Source of the DNA: Sphagnum magellanicum | Taxonomy: Eukaryota; Streptophyta; Sphagnopsida; Sphagnales; Sphagnaceae | Assembly: GCA_021904315.1 (NCBI GenBank) | Contig: CM038919.1 | Location: 18,097,666 to 18,161,665, forward strand | Direction: 5' to 3' | DNA length: 64,000 nucleotides | Shown: one piece after another, positions 25,155 to 36,149 of the stretch | Layout: the number at the start of each line of letters is the position of its first letter | How positions within the stretch are numbered: the stretch's first letter is position 1 | Translations under genes and position numbers: made by a program | The notes under the pieces: generated by a model | Told to the model about the DNA's origin: nothing | Seen by the model: the letters and a program-made list of their open reading frames with translations, nothing else | Databases searched by the model: none

Positions 25155-25457
25155 CATCAATGTCTTTTGCAAAGGTAAAATTTGATATGTTATTGGGATA
25201 TTGTGGGCTTTAAGGTTTAGGGAATGCAAAAGTTCTTTACGAAGTTGTTTTTACCTACCTACTACTAGGATATTTATTTTTTTAGGGTTTAAGGTTTAGG
25301 TAGTTTTTCATTTTTGTGTAATTAGATTACCTACAAACTTTTAGGGTATGGGGTTCAAAAAATTCTTCATTTCTATGTAATTAGATCACCTACATTCTTA
25401 GTTGATGCTTTCAACTTTGTTTTTTTAAATAATCTCTACTTAAGGCATGCACATATA

Positions 25458-25709
25458 TTGACTTTTAGGTTGTATGAATTTTTGTGTTACAAGTGGGAGT
25501 TGGCAACATTGATGAGTCAAGATGGAAAGAATCCCTCTCGTGTTGGAAGAGGTACACGAAATCCAAGACTACCAATCTTGGTACAAGGAGATGAGGGTTG
25601 TAGACACATAAAAAAGGGTGTGGCGGTGCAAAGCTTGCAAACCAAAAAAGGTTGTTGTTGTTGTAAAAGGGATTGTGCCTCCTACAATGATGTTTTTTGC
25701 CACTACTAA
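25458..25709 (+). pseudogene. Transposase-like pseudogene, Cys-rich segment
   Basis: An open frame of 83 codons contains TLMSQDGKNPSRVGRG and ends with a Cys-rich stretch, KKGCCCCKRDCASYNDVFC, reminiscent of a small zinc-binding region. The neighbouring frame contains a plausible Trp-rich stretch (ESRWKESLSCWKRY), so frameshifts may be present. It sits immediately upstream of the inserted MITE at 25,864, and the gene appears to resume at 26,325. Confidence 0.35.
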
Positions 25710-25863
25710 TAGAAAAGTTGGATGATATGATGGGTATGATGTGAAATACACCCAAAAAATTAGTGCAGAACAAGTTTGAAGTCTTGGATTATTCATGGTG
25801 GACAAGGTGAAATGCCACACTCCAAAACATCAACAATTAGTTATGGAGAAACTTTGATGTCAA

Positions 25864-26316
25864 TGTCCAACCATGCTATTAGGGACCACATGTGCCCCCT
25901 TAAACCATTGTTTTTTTTTTAAAAAATCTTAAAATCTTTTTAATATGTCTTTCAAAAAACATTAAAAATCTTTAAAGTTTTCTTAATACTATTATGTTAA
26001 GGTGTATGTTTAAAAAATCCCAAAATATGTCATAAAAAATATTTTCAAATTGTGCTTTTAGTGTCAAAATTATTTTTAAGTTGTTTTTAAATAGTTTTTA
26101 AGCATTGGTTACAAAGTTTTAAAAGTCTTTATATGTATTTTTCACTCATTAGATTGATTCCAAATTTTTATGACATGTACATAATGTATTCACAATAACA
26201 TTTTATTAAAAAAATTCTATTATTATTATTATTATTATGATTATTTACAATCCAAAGTTCAAAAAATTAAACAGTGGTTACGACTGCTAATGGTACATGT
26301 TAGTATGATTGCACCC
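25864..26316 (+). mobile_element. hAT-type MITE, about 453 bp, inside a transposase-like pseudogene
   Basis: The left end, TCCAACCATGCTATTAGGGA, and the right end, GCTAATGGTACATGTTAGTA followed by TGATTGCACCC, are imperfect inverted repeats. The block aligns along its length with 31,827-32,270: shared AATCTTTAAA, TACTATT(A/T)TGTTAAGG, AAATATGTCAT, GGTTACAA and the right end. It has no coding capacity. Because transposase-like coding sequence occurs on both sides, it looks like a later insertion. A target duplication could not be fixed. Confidence 0.6.
26218..26238. repeat. (TAT)n microsatellite
   Basis: Seven uninterrupted TAT/ATT units are present within the MITE. Confidence 0.85.
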
Positions 26317-26324
26317 ATCATCCA

Positions 26325-26790
26325 TTGGTCAAGGGTTTTCTGCCTTTTTACCCTGAGAACATTACATTCTTGAGACAAAGTCAAGGGGTTTTGGGGAATT
26401 TGAAAAATGGATTGACTTTTCATTTTGTTGGCCCATGTCAATCTAAGCTTATCATAGCGAAATACATTGTTTGCATGCTGGCTACATCTATTCATACTAT
26501 TGAAAACAACATTAATAGTGGTAAAGGCATTGCTAAGTTTTTTGGTGTTAACAGGTAGAACATCAAAAGGGGTGTGGAACGGCAAATATTATTAACATTT
26601 AAAAGATGCATTTTGGTTGACATATAAGTGGGCAAGACGATCGAATTCCATTACTAAAGTAATGAGTAGCCTTGTGAAAAATTGGTGGGAAAATGAGACC
26701 ACTATCTCCCCAAACATGAAGGACATCATCAAAAAGCACATTGTAACAAAGTTGTATGAGGTGCAACCTACCCATTATTAGCAAGTGTCT
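26325..26790 (+). pseudogene. Transposase-like pseudogene, C-terminal part
   Basis: The first part (26,325-26,558) reads SIHTIENNINSGKGIAKFFG, then VNR, a TAG, and NIKRGVERQ. After a frameshift near 26,590 the sequence continues KDAFWLTYKWARRSNSITKV and then VKNWWENETTISPNMKDIIK, followed by a PTHY stop QVS stop. The WW-x-N-ETTISPN-x-KD block resembles a conserved block I associate with transposase-like proteins in plant and algal genomes, but I cannot name the superfamily. Two stops and one frameshift show it is dead. It continues the segments at 24.84 and 25.46 kb across the inserted MITE. Confidence 0.5.
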
Positions 26791-26959
26791 TAGGTGAATG
26801 TACAACAATAACCATTGAATCTAAAACCTCATAACATATCATACACATATGGAGTATGGTTCTGTTGATACTTGTTGGTTGTATGTTTTGTTCATTACTT
26901 ATAATCAATACACATTCTATTCCTTATGTTGTTTTATTCTTAGATCACAACATGTAGTT

Positions 26960-28740
26960 AATAATAATCATGACTTGGAATTTGATATCCACATGCTACT
27001 ATTGGTCATTTGATGCTTATATGCTTGGAAGACTTTTCACCATCTAAATATGTAGAGATTTTTTTAAGAAGATACATTCAATGTTATTAAGTTTTACATT
27101 TGAAATTTGTGATGGTGCTATTCATTAGGCACAATCTTGTTCATTTCCTAAGATTATATGTAAGAATAGAGTCTTGTGGCTACCTATGTAAAGGTTTTTT
27201 TGTGTAATCAAAATATGTACCTTGATCACCAAAACCTCTCCCAAATAAGACTCTGGCCCAAGCTGAGTTTCCCCATGAATCCAACTCATGTATTACAAGT
27301 TTTTTTATTTGTTTGTTACTTGTATGTTTACAACATCACGTGTGACCTCCTATGCTTGTATGCCTGGAAGACTTTTCACCATCTCTATGCAAAGATTTTC
27401 TTAAGAGGATACATTCAACATTATTAAGTTTTGTGTTTGAAATCTATGATGGTGTTATTCATTAGGCACAATCTTGTTCATTTTCTAAGATTATATGCAA
27501 GTTCAGAGTCTTGTGGCTCCCTATGCAGAGGTTTTTTTCTATAATCAAAGCACCTTGATTACCAAAACCTTTACCAAATAAGACTCTAGCCCTCTATATA
27601 AGTTTCCCCATAAATCCAACTCATGTACACAAGTTTCCCTATTTGTCTACTATTTTTATGCTTAAATAACATGTGTGACCTCCTATGCTTCTATGCTTGA
27701 ATGAATTTTTAGCATCTAAATCACTTAGCACTTGGTTCCATGTGATGATCATTGGCTATTAGAATGTTTAGATTTGTTCCTTGTTCATATTTTTGGTGTT
27801 ATTCATTTGTTGCTTGTATGATCTTGCAATATTGTGTGTTAAGTGTGACCTATGTAGATGTGTATTTTGAAGGAGGCACAATAATTGCAATTAATAACAC
27901 TTGATAAATGGTGTGTATCATTTGCCATTGTATGTTTGTACATGCTTGGATTTCTTTTTACCATATGCACAAGGATTATATAAACAACATGGGGGTGCCA
28001 TTATTCACTTGGCATTCTGATCATAAGTAATAGCATGTTGTTTAATTGTTGGATGCATGCTTGGAGCATTGGTCACTGCCTATGCATAGACTGTTACAAA
28101 GGTAACAATGTTCACTTGGCAAATTTGAAAGTTATTGTCATGTTGTTGATTGGTAGTTGTCCATTCAATGTTGGTTATTATGTGTCAAGTGCTACTTATG
28201 TAGAAATTTATGTGCCTTAAATGAAGTTTCGCAATAATCAAAAGTATCATTTGAACTTGAAAATTGTTCATAGTTCCTATTTTTATCCTTTTTCTGCACC
28301 ATTTGATTTATTGTGTAGTAATCATGATGGAGGTGACACTAATGACTTGTCACTTCAAAGACGTGATCTAGTGTTGTTCATTTGGTGCTTATATGTTTGG
28401 AACATTTATCACCCATTGATTTGAATTGGAGAGGTACAACAAAAGTATTTTTTTTAAAATTCAAGTCATTAGGTGGTGCTTTTCATTGGTTTGTGCTATT
28501 TATTTGTTTTCAATATGCTTGTGTAGTACATTTCAAGTGTTACCCATGTAGATATCTATATCAAATACCTTGAAAAAGGACTTATTGTAAGTTCAGAAGT
28601 AGTATTTGAATGACCTTGTTCATAAAGTTATATTGTGTAGAAAATTATTGTGCAACATGAAGGAGGTAGGAGTCATTGCTTAACATTTGAAAGATTTGTT
28701 GGCACTAGTGTTCATTTGTTATTTGTATGCCAATTAGTGT
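26960..28740. repeat. Degenerate tandem repeat, period about 336 bp
   Basis: Units beginning at about 27,021, 27,360 and 27,693 share TATGC-TGGAAGACTTTTCACC, ATACATTCAA-ATTATTAAGTT, ATTCATTAGGCACAATCTTG, AGAGTCTTGTGGCT and AAATAAGACTCT. The spacings are 339 and 333 bp. The third unit degrades after its first ~60 bp, but related words (GTG-TATTCATT, GCTTATATG, TTTCACC) recur to about 28,740. No long open frame crosses it. It may be an old satellite or a duplicated non-coding piece of a transposon. Confidence 0.65.
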
Positions 28741-28993
28741 GTGGTTAGAATTTGAATCATGTCAAACCAATTGTGTTACAACTTCAAAAATGAAATTGCA
28801 TTGATGATTAACTTAAGGTTCACCAATGTCAATGTTTATATTTGGGTTCACCCATGGGTCCAATGTCATTACCATGCTATGGCTTTGACTCGCTGATTTG
28901 TAAGATGAACATAATGTTAACCTATGAGATTGATGTGTTTATTAATGTGTCTTAAGCACATGGTTTTGAAATGGTGATCCCTTGGCCCATTGT

Positions 28994-29242
28994 CTACTCC
29001 ATTGACATTATTTGTGTGTTCATGATTTGGGGGAGTACAAAATTGGTGGACTTCGATCGATTGCATGTGTGGTTGTTGATCATTGATTGTTGGGGCATGT
29101 ACATTTGTTGGGAATGCATTGGGGGGGTGCTGTCATAATCAAATGAGCCAATAGTGACAAATGACTCAATGATAAATGGACCCTCTTTGGACATTTTGAC
29201 TTTTTCATAGATAGGATTTTTTGAAGGATTTTTTTGCAACAC
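28994..29242 (-). other. Open frame of 82 codons, unidentified
   Basis: The minus-strand frame reads KNPSKNPIYEKVKMSKEGPF and then a Met/Gln-rich stretch (HSQQMYMPQQSM). The flanking sequence in the same frame is full of stops. It could be a fragment of a transposon-encoded accessory protein. No family recognised. Confidence 0.2.
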
Positions 29243-30216
29243 ATTCTTAAAAATGTTTACATTTCCCCCAGTAAATTAAATTATTTTTAAAAAAAGAATA
29301 AATATATAAATTTAAAAAGTGTACAAACTCTACCAGTATTTTCATTTCATCTTGAAAATGATCATAATTTCAAATCATATTAAAATATGATAACTAGTTG
29401 AAGTTTTAGTTTTTTTTATCATAAGCCACAACTTTGTTCATATCTCATACACACTATGACCCATTTATATCTAGTAAATGACTCTTGAAATTTGAACATT
29501 CTAGAGTCATATTTTAAATTTCTAAAAATTTCAAGTACCACAATTTTTTAATTATGAATGTTTTTCATATGTGGGTGGTAGGTTATCATCATTTCAATTT
29601 TTTTCCCATCAATTTTTTTATTATTAAAAGAGTCCTTAGCTTAATGTTTTATAAAATTGATTTTGGGGTGTTAAAGCTCAAAAGTCCTTTACTAAAAGTA
29701 AAACTCAATTTATTAAATTAAATGATTTTTTTGGGAATTTTTCAACACTCATATAAATCATTTATCACAAATTTCCTTGATCAACATGACATTAAAATGG
29801 CACTACATAAATATGTTTGAAAAAATTGACAATTTTTCAATTATCCAACATGGTTTTTAGCTCATTTGACTATAATCACACCTGAGGGGCAAGGGGGGTT
29901 CAACTTCATGCTTAATGGATGTATCTAATGTGGGGAGGACTAGGAAGTACATTTGTTATGGTTCATTATTGGGTGACATGATGGTATTTCTATCCCCATT
30001 GTCGAATGTTAGTCACTCCCAAATGTTAGCATTAAACAACAATCTTGAAAATAAAAGGTCTTTCGATGGGTCATTAGTTGGGAATTTGAAGGGGTCATGT
30101 TGGTTTTACATCTTATGTGTTACCTCCATCTAAATCGAAACTAACATTGGACATATTTAGTTTTTAAATAACATATTCTTTTCGTACCATGCAATGGGGT
30201 TGGCTCCAAGTCATTC
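29243..30216. other. AT-rich sequence with one hAT-type right end
   Basis: No gene recognised. TTTTTAGCTCATTTGACTAT followed by AATCACACC at about 29,853-29,882 matches the right terminus of the MITEs at 26,316 and 32,270 (TTTTGGCTCCTATTAGCATA and ACTACACCC), so a truncated copy ends here. Confidence 0.45.
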
Positions 30217-31476
30217 TTAGAAAAACTTCTTATTAGTGTAAATGTACACCAAGTCTTCAACATGTTTCATTGTCAATCGATTTTGCACTTTGCTATGGAC
30301 AAATGAGTATGAATTCCAATTTGATTTACATGATGATGCCAAATACGCTTGCGCCAAAATTCGACAAGCAATGGGTGCAAATGTGTGGACATTAGCTCCA
30401 ATCAAATCCCACCACTCATGTGGGAACAAATTGAAGTTTTTCATTGGGGGTGTGTTAGAAAAAAACTTTCAATTTTCAACAAAATCAACAAAGTCTTTTA
30501 AAGCTTGGGTGTAGGTTATTGAATTATTAGTGTTTTTTGTAACACATGATTTAACATTTTTTTCATATATACATCATCATGGAGGCAAGCTCCACCCAAT
30601 AAATATGGATTGAAAAAAGCCCCTACATAGTGTAAATTGGTTGTCAACATCTTCCATCAATGGTAAAATTGATCTGCCATTACATCTTCAAGGTTTGATG
30701 ATAATGAAAATGGTTGATCTCATAATGATAAAACATATCATTCTAATGCTTTTATGACAAGCCATGCCCTCCCCATGATGGGTTGTTTGCCATCAAATGT
30801 GATAAATGCTAATGGCCACTAGGACCACTTTTGAAACAAACCTAACCAATTCCACCACATTTTCTAGTGGTGCATGGTGTTATCATATGAAAAAATAAGC
30901 TTTCACCTTTTTCACAATTCATTTTACCCATGCTTCTTTCCCCCAAAGTTTTAGTAGCAAGTCCAAATAATGAACAACACAACCTTGAAAGTAAAGGCCT
31001 AGAAAATGAAAGATTGGAAGGTTAGTTGCATTTCACATGTTCGAAACATTGTTTGTACCTATTTTGACGATGTCGGCAACTTTAACATTTTCAATGTATC
31101 ATTGTATTTGGCCAATGCATATGTATTGGGCATCCTTATGTTTTTCTATTGTGTCAATGGCACCTACAAAGACATCATCATTGTGACAAGTAAACATTAC
31201 ATTCAATAATGGACATCATACAACATTGTCCCAACCATTAAAACAAATGGTTGCTCCATATTTGTGAATAAAATTTCACATCCTTTCACAAATATGTTTA
31301 GACAAATCAACCTTGGATTGTTTTAACAAATCTATGTGTAATCCATGGTATGATGGGGGTTCATAGTAGCTTTATGATTCGGAGGTTGCTTTCGTAGATT
31401 CTATGAATTCCAAATGTCACACAACATTGAAAAGGATGTTCATTTCATAAAAAAAAGTTTTCCACTTCTTATCCAA
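30217..31476 (-). pseudogene. hAT transposase pseudogene (DUF659 plus dimerisation domain)
   Basis: A single minus-strand frame from 31,476 down to 30,217 carries the hAT transposase core. N to C: FFYEMNILFNVV, EPPSYHGLHIDLLKQSKVDL, YGATICFNGWDN, a TGA, CPLLNVMFTCHNDDVFVGAI (DUF659), NNVSNM, GCVVHYLDLLLK, HHAPL, and the C-terminal dimerisation domain FPHEWWDLIGANVHTFAPIA, SSCKSNWNSYSFVHSK, NRLTMKHVEDLVYIYTN. About a dozen in-frame stops are present, most TGA, several at positions where Arg or Trp is usual, consistent with CGA or TGG decay. No frameshift was needed. The start is lost. The zinc-finger N terminus was not found with confidence. Confidence 0.85.
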
Positions 31477-31613
31477 CAGAGTATTTTAACTAAGTGTAAT
31501 CCCTTCAATAATGAAACATGTTTAAATGTTGTTACTTGTGGATTTATTAAAACCCTCTATCTTGTTCCCAAGCGAGGTGCAAATTTGAGCCCCTTCCACT
31601 TGAAATTTAAATG

Positions 31614-31826
31614 TCAAACTAGATTTTCCTTCCAAGTTGAAGAGTTCAACATTTGAATTGTTAGATTTTGTATTGGCCCATCAAGGGCTGGTACAAATAT
31701 TTCATTTGGTGGTTGAAGGACAATTCCCCACAAGTGACAAATAATGCATTCATTTATGCCCATGCCTTTAAACACATGCAACACTAGTTTGCCCATTTCC
31801 ATCATGTCAATAACCCAAATGGAAGA
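31614..31826 (-). pseudogene. Possible N-terminal extension of the hAT transposase
   Basis: In a different frame from the core, a minus-strand open stretch runs from the adjacent MITE into IWVIDMMEMGK, FKGMGINECIICHLWGIVLQ and STWKEN. A C-x2-C-x-H arrangement is present, but it does not match a canonical BED finger. It may be the frameshifted 5' part of the same gene or unrelated sequence. Confidence 0.3.
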
Positions 31827-32270
31827 GGGTGCAAACAAGTTAATAGGAGCCATTGGCACCCTTTTATCTGACTGCGTTTTGAGGAGTATTTTTGCAATAT
31901 TTTCAAAAACAAAATTCAAAAAAATCTTTAAAAATATTTTGAAAAAACTTTGTACTATTTTGTTAAGGTTTGTGTTAAAATTTTTACAAAAAATATGTCA
32001 TTTTCAAAGTTTTCCAAGTCCATTTACAAGTTCTTTTACTATTTAAAAGCAAATGGTTACAAGTTTTTTTACATTACTTTTGAAGGTCCAAATGTTAATG
32101 AAATAATTTCATATTTTGAAAATTTGTAGAATAAGATATTATATTTGATCATGTGCAAAAAAATTAACTTATTTTAAAGTTCAAATTATTTTTTAAACAA
32201 TTGGTGTAAAAAACACATAATTAAGCAATGGTTACAAATGCTTTTGGCTCCTATTAGCATAACTACACCC
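31827..32270 (+). mobile_element. hAT-type MITE, second copy, about 444 bp
   Basis: The left end, GGGTGCAAACAAGTTAATAG followed by GAGCCA, and the right end, TTGGCTCCTATTAGCATAAC followed by TACACCC, form inverted repeats sharing GGGTG and TAATAGGAGCCA. Interior alignment to 25,864-26,316 is colinear. It abuts the 5' side of the hAT transposase pseudogene, so it may be the 5' terminal part of that autonomous element or an independent MITE next to it. Confidence 0.6.
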
Positions 32271-33296
32271 AAGAGCATTTTGTCCTTGTGATATGAGATG
32301 ACATTGTTACAAAACCTACATTTGACCTTACTTGACTTGTCCAAGGTCATTAAATAACGATGGATCCCACATATTTTGCCTACCTTCCATCAAAAAGATA
32401 CAAAACAATATATTTGATTAAGCGATTAATATATAATAAGGTTGGACTCCACTTTAAAGGCCACATAATGAAATTCAACATTAATTACAAAAGCAATATG
32501 ACAATCCAAAACTTCAAACACCCATAAAGGTTTCACCCCTCCCTCTCAAAGTATATGGCAATCATTACTTGTTAAACATGGTTTCACTTTATGAATTTTT
32601 TCCAACTCTCTGGAAAATCTTCTACTAGAATGGATTAAGCCAAAGGAGATCACGAAAACAAGACGGCTTCAAGATCTTGAACAAAGTCAAACTCGTTGGA
32701 TTTCTATGTTAAGCCCATTTACATGGGTGTTGTAAGAATACAATGTCCATTTTTTGTTGAAAATGGCATCAAATAATTTTACAATCTCAATTGTTATCTC
32801 CAACTTGGAACATTTGGCTAATGTTGAAACTTAGTTAATCGTTGCTTGCATTGTCCTTCTTTTGAGTGCACTAAAAAACTTGATTAAACTTGCACAAGCT
32901 TAGAACATTTGTGTCATTGATTTGGTGCAAGCAATCAAACTAACCCAAGCAAAAATAAATGGAATGTCTCTAAATCCCTCTATTGTTTTCAAATTTGATT
33001 TGTTCCTATCTTTCTATTCTCTAATAAAAGGTACACATGAGACAGTCTTGATGAGATTTTGCTATTGTATGTGAACAATGAACACAATCTTCATAGACCT
33101 ATCGGTGCTTTGTTTTCAGGGTCCTCACTACTGTAAAGATTACTCCCTTCATCAGAATCCAAATATGTTTTTTTTTTTGTTTTAGAACATTACAACTTAT
33201 TAATTTGCAAGAGACATTATGTTGTGATGGGCAAAGTCTTTATGGCTGGGGTTTAATCCCCCCAGGTGATTAATTGAAGCTCTTTAAATAAGGTGC
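32271..33296. other. AT-rich intergenic sequence
   Basis: No gene or element recognised. Confidence 0.5.
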
Positions 33297-33579
33297 CAAA
33301 TGGTAGTTAGCTTGGTTGCTATTTTTTCTTACATACCTATTAACAACCCACAATCAGGTTGTTAGTAGGTAGTAAAAACAGCCCTTATTACCTATATATG
33401 AACCATCCACTTACCTCGTAATTACCTGTCGTCCTAACTACCTATATATGTGACCTGTTTCCTACAGAATTGATTACCAAGGTGAAACGAAATATTAGCT
33501 CACTTGAGGTTCATCCACAACTGAGTAATTACGGGCATCCAGTGGATGGTGCACTGGTGGGTGCTGGTTTACTGTGGCC
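33297..33579 (+). mobile_element. Partial copy of the long-TIR element family (right half)
   Basis: It aligns across ~285 bp with 50,877-51,165. Shared landmarks are GGTAGTTAGCT-GGTT, TTAACAACCCACAATCAGGT (start of a hairpin), GTAGTAAAAACAGCCCTTA, CTATATAT, CTACAGAA, ATTAGCTCACTTGAGGTTCA, TCCAGTGGATGGTGCACTGG and the terminal ACTGTGGCC. No left end was found upstream, so the copy is truncated. Confidence 0.7.
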
Positions 33580-36149
33580 ATGCACCACCACCTAATGGGG
33601 ACTGTGACAAAAAGTGAAAGCCATTGCGGGGGCAAGTCTATAGACTTTTGACTGATATATTAACATGATATAGAGTAATGGCATTAACCTTTAATTCACA
33701 TTGACTCAAAACAATAGCAATTTCCAAAGCACACCACTCCGTCCCCCCAATATCCTAAAAATGATGCAAGACATTGGAATTTTCAAATTTTGACCTAGTA
33801 ACCTTGTAAAGGATTGCAAGCTTTATTATTTCAGTCAAAGAGAATGAGATTTAAATAAGAAATGGAAAAATTTCCCCATTGATAGTTGTTTTCCTTTTTT
33901 TTCCTTTTTTTAAATTTTGGACATCTTTCACCACAGCAAGTATTTGGAGAATTGGATCAAGATGCCATGCTCCATTTTCTTTAAAAGTTGGTGGTAGATA
34001 TATAGAAGATATCCATATGAATTGTATGACAACAAATTGTCCTACAGTAAATGGAGTTGAAATGAGAGAGAAATGAATGATCCAATTTGCCCATCCAATG
34101 TGAGTCTAAAAAAAATCATTGAAATTTATCTTTTTTTATCAAACTAAATGTAAGCGCAGTTTGGGACTGTTCCCAGCCCCTCTGTGTTCTCCTTTGTTCC
34201 CAAACACAAAAGAGAACAGTTGCACGATCACTTGTCTAATGCACATTAAGCCTCAAATTTATGAACCCATCTCTCCTACAAGAAGCAGCAGGTAGATCTT
34301 GCTTTCCTCAAAGCTTCTAGGATTAGGGTTAAGGACCAGACCAACCTTGTATTTGATTGTATTTGAGTATTGGGTTGATACTCAGGCCCAAATCATGCAA
34401 ATTACGTTCATTTTTAAAATAAAAATACATTGTATGTGTCAAAATCATATTTTTCAGGTCAAAAGAATGTAAAAATTCGCCCCCTTTCCCCCCCCCCCAA
34501 GCAGTGGTTTGTATGAGTAGATCCACGTCAGTTTTTCTAGAGACAATTCTTTTAGTTGAGCTAAAGTTGTTCTTGAAGTGTAAATGGATATTTGACAACA
34601 TTAGATTTATGAAGTGAAATCCCTTAAACGACTTAACAGTTTTTGGAATGATTTTCTTTGCATAATTTATGTGAAAGATGAGATCAAAACTCCATTTAGT
34701 TGATGTTCCTCCCTCTACTTCAATTTTTTGTAAGAGGAATGGTTCTTCTAATTGATCTCATGTTGTTCTTGAAATATAAAATATATAATGATATATTGCC
34801 AGATATTAACTATAGATTTTTGAAGTGTATTCATTTACAACCAAATATTTTCTAAAATACTTTTCTTTTGCATCTGTCTTTGCTAGGAGCTGAGATCATC
34901 GTGTGGCTGTGTATTCACTTGGGTCCATGTGTTTGGTAGAAACTTGAATCCAAAGGTGACATAAAAATAACCTTTTTCAAAATGAGGTATTTTAAGGAGA
35001 ACATTTTAATGTATAATGGGTCTTTCACCTAATAAGAATATTCATGTTCAATACATGTTGATATAGATCTCCATGCTATTTATATTCATATTATGGCAGT
35101 ATGTAAAGTTGACAATTTTTTTAATACCTATGCCATTTGGTATCGAATTTTCTTACAAATTTTTATGCTAGTACCATTCTAGTATGTGAGATTGCATATA
35201 CTTGGCTAACTCTAGTCAAACTGCAATTATTTTTGGGTTGTTCCAATGTTTTCTTGTATCACGAAATTTCACACCATAGGAACCCCCCCCCCCCCCCCTC
35301 CCCCCCCCCCAAAAGGATATAATGTTTCAGATTCCCAGTAAAATTTGTCATTTCCCCAGAGCAATTTTGCAAAAAATTCGAAAAAAAATCCAGATTTTAA
35401 CCTAAGGACTAGGTATGTAGTTAGAATACAAGGATGCACAGAAAAGTGAACAGTGTCTACCAAAGTATCCCCAACTAATGCCATTTCTTTTTTTGAATGT
35501 TCTCTAGTGAGGCTATGTAAAAAAAAAACTGAAGGAAAAATTAAAAATTAAAAAATCTTAGTTGTTTGTAATCCGTATAGATAACTGGACTGAAGTCAGG
35601 GTCTCTAAGTCAAAATTTAACATTTCCCTCCTGAGTAAATATGAAAAATAAAGTCTAAGAGATCTCACTCAAGAAGGTGAATGTACACTCTAAGTGCAGG
35701 TTCATCTTGACCCTCAATATGCTAGAGCTCACTGGCCATGCCAGTAGTAGCCGGTCTGGGCTATCTTATCCTTAGCCATGTGGAGAATCTTGGGGCTAGT
35801 CTCAAGAGAACCTGGGTTTTCTTGAATATTCTTATGGCAAGGGACTAGTTGGTAAACCCATTTTCCAAGCAAAATGATCAGGAGAAAGGATTGACAAGAC
35901 CTTGAGAAATGTTTAGTTAACAGTTTTAAGTTGGGACAATTTTCGTTCGATGGGATAGTAAGAATTTAGGAAGCATTCTATTTTCAACAGCCGCACATCA
36001 TGAACGTAGCTTCCGTTGTAATCATTTTTGCATCCAATGCAGGGAATTTCAACTCGTGATTTGGATGTGGGAATTTCGACCCATCGAGAGATAAAAGCAA
36101 GTAGTAGATAGAGAGAAGAGATCATCGAACAATTCCATATAAACAACAT
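33580..36149. other. Intergenic sequence with homopolymer tracts
   Basis: No gene recognised. Segments at about 34,430-34,500 and (inverted) 35,320-35,420 share words with the CAGTG/TGGCGA MITE family (AAATCATATTTTTC, AATTCGCCC, ACTACATACCTAG, AAATCTGG). C-runs occur at 34,488-34,498 and 35,283-35,310. The Helitron 3' terminus should lie near the right edge of this stretch or further left, but no CTRR-type end with a hairpin could be fixed. Confidence 0.4.
35283..35310. repeat. C16-T-C11 homopolymer tract
   Basis: A run of 16 C, one T and 11 C. Such G/C tracts recur at 34,488-34,498, 43,612-43,626 and 44,052-44,071 (as G). Confidence 0.9.

Noticed and set aside
25864-32270. Reading the two ~450-bp direct repeats as LTRs of one 6.4-kb retrotransposon
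   Set aside because: Each repeat has inverted termini of its own, the interior holds two DNA-transposon genes on opposite strands, and no primer-binding site, gag or RT was seen.
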